NCBI GenBank assembly: GCA_021203805.1
Contig: JAJQAM010000015.1
Coordinates: 1 to 17,610, forward strand
DNA length: 17,610 nucleotides
Source of the DNA: Coprobacillus sp.
GTDB lineage: Bacteria; Bacillota_I; Bacilli_A; RFN20; CAG-826
Reading direction: 5' to 3'
A program made the position numbers and the translations under genes. Below the pieces are notes generated by a model. The model was not told the origin of the DNA, did not search any database, and worked only from the letters and a program-made list of their open reading frames with translations. Below, piece by piece: positions 7,221-15,127 of the stretch (its first letter is position 1; every line of letters starts with the position of its first letter).

Positions 7221-7898
7221 ATGAATATTAAAAAGAAAATACTTATACCTATTATACTTACTTCCCTTACTTTAAGCGGCTGTAGCGGCTCCTATATTGA
7301 TGAGTATAGCCGCCTCATTTGTGAGTCTCTTGATTTTAATATCTCTGACGAATGGTTTAGTGAGAATAAAGATGCCTATAGGGAAGAAGCGGAGTTTGTC
7401 TACCGCATCCAAGTAGAAGACGTTAGTGTGGACTACTTTCAGATTACAAGAAACGGCTTTACCCTAGATGGAGACGCTTTATATCTCATTCATACGCCTT
7501 TTTCCTGTACCGTTGAGGAAGTTATAAGAGAGGACACCTCTGTCTCTTATGATAGAGACGAGTTCTCAGACTGGACTTGGCCTAGTGAGGGCGATCTAAT
7601 TACTATCTTCCTTCTTGGCCAATGGACTGAAAATAGCGGCTGCTACTATAAATACGACCTTGAAGAGAGAATGAGCACCGGCTTTGAATACTATGTCTAC
7701 CTTGACTATTGGGAAGGCTATACCCTAAGCGATAGCGATAATAAAGGCAATGGTTTTGTGACCTGTTTCCCCTCTTTAGGGATAGATTTTATCTCTGGAA
7801 TTAATGAAGGAATCTCATCAAGTGAGGAAAATAGTGAGGAAAATGAAGAGGAGACTGGCCTAGAAAATGAAGATACGTCCACTGAAAATAGCGACTAA
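7221..7898 (+). CDS. Secreted lipoprotein, function unknown
   Basis: A 225-residue protein with a classic type II signal peptide: MNIKKKILIPIILTSLTLSGC, lipobox LSGC with lipidated Cys21. It should be anchored on the outer face of the cytoplasmic membrane. The mature part is acidic and rich in Tyr, Trp, Asp and Glu. It ends in a low-complexity Ser/Glu/Asn/Thr tail (about 197-225) that looks disordered. I recognise no domain. No Shine-Dalgarno sequence precedes the ATG; instead an extended -10 element ends 11 nt upstream, so the mRNA may be nearly leaderless. It follows malQ by 23 nt on the same strand with no terminator between, so co-transcription is also possible. A role in binding an extracellular ligand is a guess only. 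Confidence 0.85.
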   Translation: MNIKKKILIPIILTSLTLSGCSGSYIDEYSRLICESLDFNISDEWFSENKDAYREEAEFVYRIQVEDVSVDYFQITRNGFTLDGDALYLIHTPFSCTVEEVIREDTSVSYDRDEFSDWTWPSEGDLITIFLLGQWTENSGCYYKYDLEERMSTGFEYYVYLDYWEGYTLSDSDNKGNGFVTCFPSLGIDFISGINEGISSSEENSEENEEETGLENEDTSTENSD

Positions 7899-7901
7899 TG
7901 T

Positions 7902-7932
7902 TAAATATTTATAGAAAATATTTATTTATTTT
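7902..7932 (+). terminator. AT-only terminator-like hairpin after the lipoprotein gene
   Basis: TAAATATTT/AAATATTTA (7902-7910 with 7916-7924) forms a 9-bp stem with a 5-nt loop, followed by TTTATTTT. Lack of G-C pairs makes it weak; position right after the stop codon supports it. Confidence 0.4.
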
Positions 7933-7944
7933 ATAACTAGTTTC

Positions 7945-7972
7945 TTGATAAATTACTACGTAGTAGTATAAT
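7945..7972 (+). promoter_or_regulatory. Promoter of the LRR membrane-protein gene with palindromic spacer
   Basis: TTGATA (7945-7950) and a perfect TATAAT (7967-7972) are 16 bp apart. The spacer is almost filled by the 12-bp palindrome TACTACGTAGTA (7954-7965), which could be a regulator site. The RBS AAGGT (7996-8000) precedes the ATG at 8009 by 8 nt. Confidence 0.65.
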
Positions 7973-8008
7973 AAAAAAAGTTAATAAGGAAAACGAAGGT
8001 TAACGTAT

Positions 8009-9334
8009 ATGGCAAAGAAAAAGAATTCTATTAATGGCGTAAGGATTATTCGCCGCTACAGTGCGGCCACTTTCTTTTACGGCCTATTTTGTTTAGTACT
8101 CGTCGCTTGTGTCGTTCTCCCTCTCTTTACCGATGTTCTCTATATTGGGGAATATAATGAGAGCCTCGGTGAAATCGAGTATATTGGTAATACAGCGATC
8201 GATTACATTAGCGGTTTATTTAGTGGTGAGGAAGCCGCCGAAGGCGTTATTGCCGCTGGCTCTCCAATCTCCTCGATTCTAAATAATCTCGCTTGGGGAA
8301 CAGAAATTGTTGGAGCAGGCCAAGTTACTAACTGGCTCATGATTTTATATCTTGTGGTCTTAGTGGTCCTTGCTATCCTTGCAGTTGTGCTTCTCATCAA
8401 AGGTCTCCGTCTTATCATTGGCGGCAGAACGAGAAGATATGAAGCTCCCCGTAAACTCTCTATTTGGGTCTTTATCCTCTTTGTAGTGGAGATACTTATT
8501 CTTCTCCTTGTGGGATCATTCTGTAACTCTTACTACGGAATCTATTACCCCGATCTTCCTGATGATCTTGTGATCCTTGAGGCTCAGCCCTCTATCTACT
8601 CCTGGATAAGCGTAGGCGCTTCTCTCATCTCGATGATCTGCATGATTATTATCTGCGGCGTCTCCTTTGCTAATAGAGTGTATGTCGGCGATCTCCCATG
8701 GGACAAAGACTATATCAAGTCGGAGCTTAAGACCGGAAGAAAACAGCTTGATGAGTATCCAGAGCAACCTAAGGCGAAAGGAAAAGGAGGAAGTGTGACC
8801 ACGGTTCCTACCACGATGACAACTACTCAGTATATTACCTCTCCCTCTAATCCAGGTGTCTATTATCAGATGCCCCCAATCTATATTACAAATAGCGTGG
8901 CATCCGCTGCCCCCGCTCCTCATGATGTGATTAATAACGGCGACTATGTGGAGCCAGGTATCGTTGAGAGTGAATCTAAAGGCGCTAAAAAACCCGCTGG
9001 CACTCAGCTCCCAAAAAATATCTCCGCTATCGGCGGACATGAATACTCTCAAAATATTCATCTCCAAGAAGCTAATATTCCAGATAATATTACTAAGCTT
9101 GGCGCAAGCGCTTTCTCTAACTGCGTCAATCTCAAAACAGTTAATATTCCATCTAGCGTAAAGAGCATCGGCTCTAACTGCTTCTTCAACTGCACCTCTC
9201 TCTCCCGTATCTCTTACGGCGGAAGTAAAGAGGAGTGGAAACAGATTAAGCGCGGCTCTAACTGGCTCAGTAAAGCGGGCACCACTGTGGTGGTCTGTAC
9301 TGACGGCGCCATCAGCGTCAATCCATATAAGTAA
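8009..9334 (+). CDS. Four-helix membrane protein with C-terminal BspA-type leucine-rich repeats
   Basis: A 441-residue protein. The basic N-terminus (MAKKKNSINGVRIIRR) precedes helix 1 (about 20-41). An acidic, presumably outside loop follows, then helix 2 (about 110-131), a basic loop (KGLRLIIGGRTRRYEAPRK), helix 3 (about 151-171), a tyrosine/acidic loop, and helix 4 (about 199-219). Residues 235-335 are a Lys/Pro/Thr-rich linker. Residues about 350-410 carry LRR_5 (BspA-type) repeats: IPDNITKLGASAFSNC, IPSSVKSIGSNCFFNC, and the family-typical YGGSKEEWKQI. Positive charges on the N-terminus, the loop between helices 2 and 3, and the linker place the LRR part in the cytoplasm, although LRR_5 proteins are usually surface exposed. 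A dedicated promoter and terminator make it monocistronic. Function unknown. Confidence 0.85.
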   Translation: MAKKKNSINGVRIIRRYSAATFFYGLFCLVLVACVVLPLFTDVLYIGEYNESLGEIEYIGNTAIDYISGLFSGEEAAEGVIAAGSPISSILNNLAWGTEIVGAGQVTNWLMILYLVVLVVLAILAVVLLIKGLRLIIGGRTRRYEAPRKLSIWVFILFVVEILILLLVGSFCNSYYGIYYPDLPDDLVILEAQPSIYSWISVGASLISMICMIIICGVSFANRVYVGDLPWDKDYIKSELKTGRKQLDEYPEQPKAKGKGGSVTTVPTTMTTTQYITSPSNPGVYYQMPPIYITNSVASAAPAPHDVINNGDYVEPGIVESESKGAKKPAGTQLPKNISAIGGHEYSQNIHLQEANIPDNITKLGASAFSNCVNLKTVNIPSSVKSIGSNCFFNCTSLSRISYGGSKEEWKQIKRGSNWLSKAGTTVVVCTDGAISVNPYK

Positions 9335-9359
9335 TTTACCTCTGTTATAGATGAAAAGA

Positions 9360-9389
9360 GAAATACCCTTTTAGGGTATTTCTTTTTTT
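9360..9389 (+). terminator. Strong intrinsic terminator after the LRR gene
   Basis: A perfect 10-bp stem GAAATACCCT/AGGGTATTTC (9360-9369 with 9373-9382) closes a TTT loop and is followed by seven T residues (9383-9389). It separates the LRR gene from the rimP operon. Confidence 0.93.
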
Positions 9390-9404
9390 AACTAAATAAG
9401 CCGC

Positions 9405-9433
9405 TTGACATTGGCTTATATTTAATATAGTAT
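9405..9433 (+). promoter_or_regulatory. Promoter of the rimP-nusA-ylxR-infB-rbfA operon
   Basis: A perfect TTGACA (9405-9410) is followed after 17 bp by TAGTAT (9428-9433, four of six consensus matches). The start is expected near 9440, immediately before the hairpin at 9441. No other promoter is needed for the five genes downstream, whose gaps are 16 nt or less. Confidence 0.75.
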
Positions 9434-9440
9434 AGTTAGC

Positions 9441-9502
9441 GGTTAAGAAATTAACCCCTTACTTTCAAAAGAGTTAAGAGTGGCACCGCCACTCTTTATT
9501 TT
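9441..9502 (+). promoter_or_regulatory. Structured rimP leader with terminator-like hairpin (candidate NusA-type attenuator)
   Basis: Two perfect hairpins occupy the leader. GGTTAA-GAAA-TTAACC (9441-9456) has a GNRA tetraloop and begins at the predicted 5' end. AAGAGTGGC-ACC-GCCACTCTT (9476-9496) is a 9-bp stem followed by TATTTT (9497-9502), which looks like an intrinsic terminator before any coding sequence. In Bacillus subtilis the equivalent nusA operon is known to be autoregulated by NusA-stimulated attenuation at a leader terminator without an antiterminator. The arrangement here fits that, because I see no upstream segment able to form a competing antiterminator. Confidence 0.6.
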
Positions 9503-9515
9503 AAGAGGAGTGGGC

Positions 9516-9971
9516 ATGGAGCTAGATGAACTTAAATCAAAACTAACGGAGTTTACATGGGAGCTAGGCTATACGCTCTCGGAGTTTAGCTATAAAAAGA
9601 GAAACGGGGAAATGATTCTCTCTCTCGTCGTGGACAGAGTCGAGCCGATCGACCTAGACGCGATTACCGAGCTTAGCGAGAAGATCTCTCTTTATCTCGA
9701 TGAACTTGACCCGATTAGCGAGGGCTATACCCTAGATGTATCTAGTCTCGGCGCGGAAAAGCCCCTTAAAAAAGAGGAGCTCTCCCTTTATACAGATAGA
9801 TACGTAAACGTTCATCTTACTAATCCGGTAAATGGGGAAAATATTTATGAAGGAACGCTTAAAAGCGTGACTGAAACGGATATTATCCTAACTATTAAAA
9901 TTAAATCTAAAGATAAAGATTTATCTTTAGCCTTAGATAATATCAGTAAAATACGCTTAGCGGTAAATTAA
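9516..9971 (+). CDS. rimP: Ribosome maturation factor RimP
   Basis: A 151-residue cytoplasmic protein that helps late 30S subunit assembly. The family signature is seen as YTLDVSSLGAEKPL (usual YxLEVSSPGxxRPL), with the C-terminal SH3-like part containing a KSVTETDIILTIK-type strand region. The length matches the family. I use ATG at 9516, preceded by AGGAG (9506-9510) at 5 nt. An in-frame GTG at 9480 would add 12 residues but lies within the leader hairpin and has no RBS. It is the first gene of the operon, 16 nt before nusA. Confidence 0.93.
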   Translation: MELDELKSKLTEFTWELGYTLSEFSYKKRNGEMILSLVVDRVEPIDLDAITELSEKISLYLDELDPISEGYTLDVSSLGAEKPLKKEELSLYTDRYVNVHLTNPVNGENIYEGTLKSVTETDIILTIKIKSKDKDLSLALDNISKIRLAVN

Positions 9972-9987
9972 AAAGGAGTATATTTTT

Positions 9988-11604
9988 ATGGCGGTGGATT
10001 TTAAAGCTTTTAAAGAAGCACTTACGGAAATTGAAGAGAATAATGGAGTGAGTCAGGAGGACGCTCTCCGTATATTTACTGACTCCCTTATTCGCTCATT
10101 TAAAAGAAAACTCGGCGGGGATGACGCTGTCGTTAGGCTTGACCTTAGCCTAGAAGATGAGACGATGCACCTATACGAGATTAAAAAGGTAGTTAGTGAA
10201 GTAGAAGACGATTTCCTAGAGATTAGCCTAGAAGACGCTAATAATGACGGAACCGGCCGTGTCTTTGGCGAGGGCGATGAATATCCCATTGAATATAACG
10301 TAGATGACTTTGAAAAGAGCAGCGCTCTCTCCGTTAAATCTAATGTCCATCAGCATCTTATGGAAGCGGAAAAGACTAATCTTTTAGAGCAGTTTAAAGA
10401 TAAGATTGGCACCATGGTCACCGGAGTCGTAGAAAAAATCGATGAATTTGGAGGAGTAGACGCTACTATTGGTAAAACCACGGTCCACCTCTTTAATAAA
10501 GATTTAATTGGAGACGAGAAGTTTGAAGCTAAAGATCATATTAAAATGTATGTCGTGGACGTGAGTAGCTCCACGAAAGGCGGAGCCCGTATCCATGTTT
10601 CAAGAAGCCATGAAGGCTATCTCCGCTGTCTCTTCTTTGAAGAGATTCATGAAATCTATGACGGCACCATTAAGATTGCCAAAATCGCTCGTAAAGCGGG
10701 GGAACGCTCTAAGATTGCGGTCTACTCCACTGATCCAAATGTTGATCCCTCGGGCGCGTGCATTGGTCCTAACGGCTCCCGTATCCAAAAGATAGTCTCT
10801 CAGCTTGGAAATGGTTCCACCAAAGAAAAGATTGATATCATTGATTATAGTGAAAACCTATCTCTCTTTATTATGGACTCTCTTAAACCCGCGGTGGTTC
10901 AAGGTATCGCCCTTGACGAAGAGAATAAGAAAGCGACATGCGTAGTAAGAGAAGATAATCTCTCCCTTGCTATCGGAAAAAGAGGCGTAAACGTCCGCCT
11001 TGCCTCTCAGCTTACAGACACTGAGCTACGCGTAATCACCGAGGAAGACGCGGCAGCTGAAGAGCTCGATTATAAAACCTTTGAAGAAGTTGAAACCGAA
11101 GATATTGTGCGCCGCTCCCGTCTTGTCAGTGAGGAAGAAGGAAAAATTCTCCCCTCTCTTCCTGAAGGCTATGTTGCCCCTCAAGAGAGAGTCTATCACG
11201 ATGAGAGTAGTGATCTTGAACAGTCTCTTACCGAGGCCGTCGAGAAAGAGGAGCTTAGCGTTCCTGAAAGTAGCGCTCTAGTAGCGGAGCCCTCTAGTAG
11301 CGAAGAAGCCGTGACATCGAAAGAAGAGTCAATCGTCAGCGTGGCGACGACCACCACGCTTGAAGACCTAGAGAAATCGCTCTCAGGGGAAAAGAAAGAG
11401 ACTAAAAAGAGCGCGAAGACGGCTAAAAAGAAACCCACTAAAACCGAGGAAGAGAATCCTCTTGAAGATCTATATAAGAACGTTACCCGTATGGATATCT
11501 ATACCGAAGAAGAAAAAGAAGAGCTTGAAAATGAAGAGCTTAATAGTGAAGAGGAAGAAGAGGAAGAAGATATCGATTACGAGGAGTATGAGGATTACTA
11601 TTAA
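9988..11604 (+). CDS. nusA: Transcription termination/antitermination factor NusA
   Basis: A 538-residue RNA-polymerase-binding protein that modulates pausing and intrinsic termination. Domains in order: N-terminal RNAP-binding domain (about 1-135), S1 (from about 141, TMVTGVVEKIDEFGG), and two KH domains with their GxxG loops, GPNGSR near 260 and GKRG near 330. Everything needed in a Firmicutes NusA is present by about residue 350. The rest is a low-complexity tail of nearly 190 residues rich in Glu, Ser, Thr and Lys, with a KKSAKTAKKKPTKT patch. It ends in a run of acidic residues and EEYEDYY. Firmicutes NusA proteins generally stop soon after KH2, so the tail is unusual. AAGGAG (9973-9978) lies 9 nt before the ATG. 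Confidence 0.95.
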   Translation: MAVDFKAFKEALTEIEENNGVSQEDALRIFTDSLIRSFKRKLGGDDAVVRLDLSLEDETMHLYEIKKVVSEVEDDFLEISLEDANNDGTGRVFGEGDEYPIEYNVDDFEKSSALSVKSNVHQHLMEAEKTNLLEQFKDKIGTMVTGVVEKIDEFGGVDATIGKTTVHLFNKDLIGDEKFEAKDHIKMYVVDVSSSTKGGARIHVSRSHEGYLRCLFFEEIHEIYDGTIKIAKIARKAGERSKIAVYSTDPNVDPSGACIGPNGSRIQKIVSQLGNGSTKEKIDIIDYSENLSLFIMDSLKPAVVQGIALDEENKKATCVVREDNLSLAIGKRGVNVRLASQLTDTELRVITEEDAAAEELDYKTFEEVETEDIVRRSRLVSEEEGKILPSLPEGYVAPQERVYHDESSDLEQSLTEAVEKEELSVPESSALVAEPSSSEEAVTSKEESIVSVATTTTLEDLEKSLSGEKKETKKSAKTAKKKPTKTEEENPLEDLYKNVTRMDIYTEEEKEELENEELNSEEEEEEEDIDYEEYEDYY

Positions 11605-11613
11605 TCTTAATAT

Positions 11614-11862
11614 ATGACAAGGGATATAAATAGAACCTGCCTAGTAACAAGAGAGAGTAAACCTATTAGTGAGCTTATCCGTTTTACTCTTATTAATGGA
11701 AAGGTCGTAATTGACAAGGAGCATAAGCTCGGCGGAAGAGGCTACTATATCTCTAAAGATAAAGATATTATTAATGAAGCTAAAAAGAAGAATCTAATTA
11801 AAAAGGCTCTTAAAGTGGAAGTCCCCTCTAGCTTCTACGACGAGCTTCTAAGCTTATTATAA
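11614..11862 (+). CDS. ylxR: YlxR/RnpM family RNA-binding protein
   Basis: An 82-residue member of the YlxR family (DUF448). The family core is visible: a start with RTCLVTRESKPISELIRF, then GGRGYYISKD, then KKKNLIKKALK. The Bacillus subtilis homologue binds RNase P RNA and has been named RnpM. It starts 9 nt after the nusA stop. No Shine-Dalgarno sequence is found at a useful distance (the nearest, GAGGAG at 11581-11586, is 27 nt away), so it may depend on coupling to nusA translation. rplGA/ylxQ, which often follows it, is missing. Confidence 0.92.
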   Translation: MTRDINRTCLVTRESKPISELIRFTLINGKVVIDKEHKLGGRGYYISKDKDIINEAKKKNLIKKALKVEVPSSFYDELLSLL

Positions 11863-11876
11863 ATAGGGAGCAATAA

Positions 11877-13733
11877 ATGGCAAAAAAGAGTAAAGGAAAA
11901 GGAAGTAACGCTCAGGCAAGAGAAAGTAATGTCTCTCTAAATGTCAGAGCGGATAAAGCCCGCACTAAAATTAACGGCGGTGTTTTCGTCTACTCTGGAG
12001 ATATCTCGGTAAGCGAGCTCTCTAAAGCCCTTAATGTTCCCGTAAACGATATCATTAAGTTCCTCTTTATGCAGGGGAAGATGATTACCATTAATACCGT
12101 CTTAGACGATGAGCTTATCGGAACAGTCTGCCTTGAATTTGGCTACGACTTTCAGCGAAAAAATGTCGTCGAAGCGGAAAACTTTGAAGCCCTTGAAATT
12201 AATGATGACCCCTCTAAACTTAAACCCCGTCCACCGGTAGTGACGATTATGGGCCATGTCGATCACGGAAAAACCACTCTAATTGACGCCATCCGTAACT
12301 CTAATCTCGTCGATAGTGAGTACGGGGGTATCTCTCAGGAGATAGGTGCTTATCAAAAAGAGTATAACGGTCATAAAATAACTTTTATTGACACTCCTGG
12401 GCATGAGGCTTTTACCCAGATGAGAGCAAGAGGCGCAAGTGTCACTGATATCGTTGTTTTAGTCGTAGCCGCTGATGACGGCGTGATGGAGCAGACAAGA
12501 GAAGCTATCGACCACGCTCATGCGGCGGGTGTTCCTATTATTGTGGCCATTAATAAGATGGATAAAGAAGGGGCTAACCCTAAAAGGGTTAGAGAGGAGC
12601 TTCTCACTGAGAATGTGATCCTCGAAGAGTTTGGCGGTGAGACTATCGCCGTCGAGCTAAGCGCTAAAAAAAAGACTAATATTGACGCGCTTCTTGAAGC
12701 CATCCTAGCGGTAAGCGAGATGCTTGAGCTAAAAGCCAATCCAGACCGATACGCCTTAGGAACAGTTCTTGAAGCGACGCTAGATAAAAACGAAGGTCCT
12801 AAAGCTACGCTTCTTATTCAAAACGGCACCCTTAACGCTGGGGACTATCTCGTTGTGGGTAACTCTTACGGCAAAGTGAGAAGAATGAGTAATGAATATC
12901 GAGAGGTTCTTGAGACCGCTGGTCCATCCACTCCAGTAAGCGTTATTGGTCTAACCGAGGTTCCTCTTGCCGGTGACCGCTTTATGGCGTTCCCTTCGGA
13001 AGCGGAAGCTAAGGAAATCGCCTCAAAACGTAAAGAAAACGAAAATAGTAAAACGAGAAATCAGAGAGCGAGCGCTATGTCTCTTGAAGATCTCTACTCC
13101 AAGATCAATGAAGGGGAGACCCAGTTTCTTAATCTCATCATTAAAGCGGATACAACTGGAAGTGCAGAAGCGGTTAAGCAGTCGCTTGAAAAGCTCTCTA
13201 ATGACCAGGTAAAGATAAACGTCATTAGAGCTAGTAGCGGCGGTATTACCGAAAACGATGTCCTTCTTGCTAGCGCATCAAATGCGATTATATACGGCTT
13301 TAACGTGAGGCCAGACGCCATTACCCGCTCTAAAGCGGAGGAAGAGCATGTTGAAATTAGGCTTCATAAGATAATCTACGCTCTTATCGAAGAGATAGAA
13401 GCGGCGATGAAGGGCATGCTTAAGCCGGAAATGATTGAAAAGATCAACGGTCAAGCGGAAGTTCGTAAGCTCTTTAAAGCCTCTAAGCTAGGCACCATCG
13501 GTGGCTGCATGGTAATAGACGGGACAATTGTAAACCATTCCCTTATGAGACTTATCCGTGATGGAGTGGTGGTCTACGAGGGAAAGATTGAGTCCCTTCA
13601 AAGAGAAAAAGACGCCGCGAGAGAAGTAAGAAAAGGCTTTGAATGTGGAATCCTACTTGAAAACTATAACGATATTAAAGAGGGCGATATTATTGAGTCC
13701 TATGCAATTATCGAAAAAGGAAGTGACAATTAA
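11877..13733 (+). CDS. infB: Translation initiation factor IF-2
   Basis: A 618-residue GTPase that brings initiator tRNA to the 30S subunit and promotes subunit joining. After a short basic N-terminus (MAKKSKGKGSN), an IF2_N domain (about 40-95) is followed by the G domain. G1 is GHVDHGKT (126-133), G3 is DTPGHE, G4 is NKMD and G5 is SAKK. The beta-barrel and C-terminal domains follow (KADTTGSAEAVKQSL, ASSGGITENDV, GIxxEN-type end GILLENYNDIKEGD). The N-terminal extension is short, as in small-genome Bacilli. AGGGAG (11865-11870) is 6 nt before the ATG. Its stop overlaps the rbfA start by 1 nt (TAATG). Confidence 0.97.
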   Translation: MAKKSKGKGSNAQARESNVSLNVRADKARTKINGGVFVYSGDISVSELSKALNVPVNDIIKFLFMQGKMITINTVLDDELIGTVCLEFGYDFQRKNVVEAENFEALEINDDPSKLKPRPPVVTIMGHVDHGKTTLIDAIRNSNLVDSEYGGISQEIGAYQKEYNGHKITFIDTPGHEAFTQMRARGASVTDIVVLVVAADDGVMEQTREAIDHAHAAGVPIIVAINKMDKEGANPKRVREELLTENVILEEFGGETIAVELSAKKKTNIDALLEAILAVSEMLELKANPDRYALGTVLEATLDKNEGPKATLLIQNGTLNAGDYLVVGNSYGKVRRMSNEYREVLETAGPSTPVSVIGLTEVPLAGDRFMAFPSEAEAKEIASKRKENENSKTRNQRASAMSLEDLYSKINEGETQFLNLIIKADTTGSAEAVKQSLEKLSNDQVKINVIRASSGGITENDVLLASASNAIIYGFNVRPDAITRSKAEEEHVEIRLHKIIYALIEEIEAAMKGMLKPEMIEKINGQAEVRKLFKASKLGTIGGCMVIDGTIVNHSLMRLIRDGVVVYEGKIESLQREKDAAREVRKGFECGILLENYNDIKEGDIIESYAIIEKGSDN

Positions 13734-14065
13734 TGGAAAAATCTCTTCGAGTGGCTTCCATTATTAAAAAGAATCTTCTCGAAATTATCCAGTTTGAGGT
13801 AAATGATCCCCGGCTTGGATTCATCTCTATCCCAGACGTTAAGGTGAGTAAGGATTATAGCTACGCGAAAGTATATGTCTCCTTCCTTAATGAGAAGGAC
13901 GAGAGAGAGGGAATGAAAGCTCTTAACCACTCCAAAGGCTATATTAGAAGTGAGCTTGCTAAGAGGATGGATACAAAAAGAGTTCCTGAGCTGACGTTTG
14001 TTTTAGATAAAGGATATAAAAACGAAGCCCGAATTAGAGAGCTTCTTGAAAATGATGAAAAATAA
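13733..14065 (+). CDS. rbfA: Ribosome-binding factor A (RbfA)
   Basis: A 110-residue KH-fold protein that binds the immature 30S subunit and assists 16S rRNA 5'-end maturation. The family pattern is clear: RVASIIKKNLLEIIQFEVNDPRLGF, then ITxVKVSKDYSYAKVYVS-type strands, then LNHSKGYIRSELAKRM and the usual PELTFVLDKG. The start overlaps the infB stop by 1 nt. Its stop codon lies inside the terminator hairpin at 14061, so it is the last gene of the rimP operon. Confidence 0.95.
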   Translation: MEKSLRVASIIKKNLLEIIQFEVNDPRLGFISIPDVKVSKDYSYAKVYVSFLNEKDEREGMKALNHSKGYIRSELAKRMDTKRVPELTFVLDKGYKNEARIRELLENDEK

Positions 14066-14089
14066 TCCTAAGCTGCGGGATTATTTTTT
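14061..14089. terminator. Bidirectional terminator between rbfA and ttcA
   Basis: AATAATCC/GGATTATT (14061-14068 with 14078-14085) is followed by T residues on both strands (TTTT, 14086-14089, on plus; TTTC after the stem on minus). It overlaps the rbfA stop codon and lies 4 nt beyond the end of the convergent ttcA gene. Confidence 0.8.
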
Positions 14090-14092
14090 ATT

Positions 14093-15127
14093 TTACTCAG
14101 TTTTTAAAGTTATTTTTTTAGGGAAATAGAATTTTTCTAGATATGGAATAAGCTCCTCTTTTATCTCTTCTTTTCCCTCTTTTAAAGTAAGAGAGGAGAC
14201 GATTACCTCTTTTTCAAGCCTAGTAAGGTCATAGACTCCAACGACTTCGCCCCGCTCCTTAATGAGCTGCTGCTGGGCCGCTCTATTTATATCCCTCGGG
14301 TCTATCTCTTTCGGGAGAAAAGAGATATAGTCAAATAGCTGCGAGACGCTATTAACCGGGCTAATCGTATATTTACTTCCAAGCTGAAATTCAAATTTAT
14401 CATAATAAAGGTCAAATGGCGGATAGTTCATAATCGCAGTTTCAAAGTTTTGATAGGCTCTTGGATACTTTTTATAGATATCACTAAGTAGATTTTTAAT
14501 ATCCTCTCTATTTGTGTGTTTATCCGCTGGGCAAAAGATAGGGACCACCGGAATATCCTCCTCGCTTACCATTCTTTTAATCTGTTTTTCTCTAACAAGG
14601 ATAAAAGGCCTAATAAAGACGATATCGCTTCTTTCTAGGTGCATCTTAGGGGAGAAAGTCGCTTCTCTTGCCCCGCATATTTCGTTCATTAACTTTGTTT
14701 CAATCGCGTCATCCATATGATGAGCAAAGGCCACTTTATTACATCCTCTCTCTTTCGCCGCTTTATTCATAATGGCTTTTCTCATCCTTGAGCAGATGGA
14801 GCAGGGAAGATGCTTTTCATCTTTCGTGTTCATTAAAAGTATTTTATAGACTTCCCTTGCGTCTACCACTTCTAGCTCGTAGCCTTGCTCCCTTACATAT
14901 TCTTTGATACTCGTGGGGTCAAAACTAGGAAATCCCATATCTAGAGTAATAGGAACAATCTCAAAGTGACGGTCACAAAATTTTTGATATAAAGAAAGCA
15001 CTCTCACAAGGCATAGTGAGTCTTTACCGCCACTCACACCGACCGCTATTCTATCTCCCTCTTCAATGAGATTAAATAGGGAGTCGGCTCTTCTAGTGGC
15101 TGCTAGTATTTCTCTACAAGCTTTCAT
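14093..15127 (-). CDS. ttcA: TtcA-like PP-loop tRNA thiolase with C-terminal extension
   Basis: A 344-residue member of the TtcA/TilS PP-loop ATPase superfamily. The PP-loop is SGGKDS (32-37). CSIC (Cys109, Cys112) followed by SRMRKA matches the iron-sulfur cysteines of TtcA, and Cys199 (PIFCPADKHTNRE) fits the third ligand. AHHMDDAIET is the second conserved block. Characterised TtcA makes 2-thiocytidine at position 32 of certain tRNAs; related proteins thiolate other positions, so the target is not certain. About 100 extra residues (from about 240) follow the recognisable core and match nothing I know. The gene is inserted in reverse between rbfA and truB. No Shine-Dalgarno precedes the ATG, and a TATAAT (15142 down to 15137) ends 9 nt upstream, suggesting a very short leader. 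Confidence 0.85.
   Translation of the reverse strand: MKACREILAATRRADSLFNLIEEGDRIAVGVSGGKDSLCLVRVLSLYQKFCDRHFEIVPITLDMGFPSFDPTSIKEYVREQGYELEVVDAREVYKILLMNTKDEKHLPCSICSRMRKAIMNKAAKERGCNKVAFAHHMDDAIETKLMNEICGAREATFSPKMHLERSDIVFIRPFILVREKQIKRMVSEEDIPVVPIFCPADKHTNREDIKNLLSDIYKKYPRAYQNFETAIMNYPPFDLYYDKFEFQLGSKYTISPVNSVSQLFDYISFLPKEIDPRDINRAAQQQLIKERGEVVGVYDLTRLEKEVIVSSLTLKEGKEEIKEELIPYLEKFYFPKKITLKTE

Noticed and set aside
8516..9067. 183-codon reverse frame inside the LRR gene
   Set aside because: It is antisense to a gene with clear helices, LRR repeats, promoter and terminator; its His/Ser/Arg-rich composition is typical of a shadow frame.
9440..9515. T-box-like TGGCACC in the rimP leader
   Set aside because: TGGNACC matches the T-box core, but the leader is only about 75 nt and has no Stem I or specifier loop; the bases simply form the terminator-like hairpin.
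9480..9515. Upstream GTG start for rimP
   Set aside because: It lies inside the leader hairpin and has no RBS; the ATG at 9516 has AGGAG at 5 nt and gives the family length.
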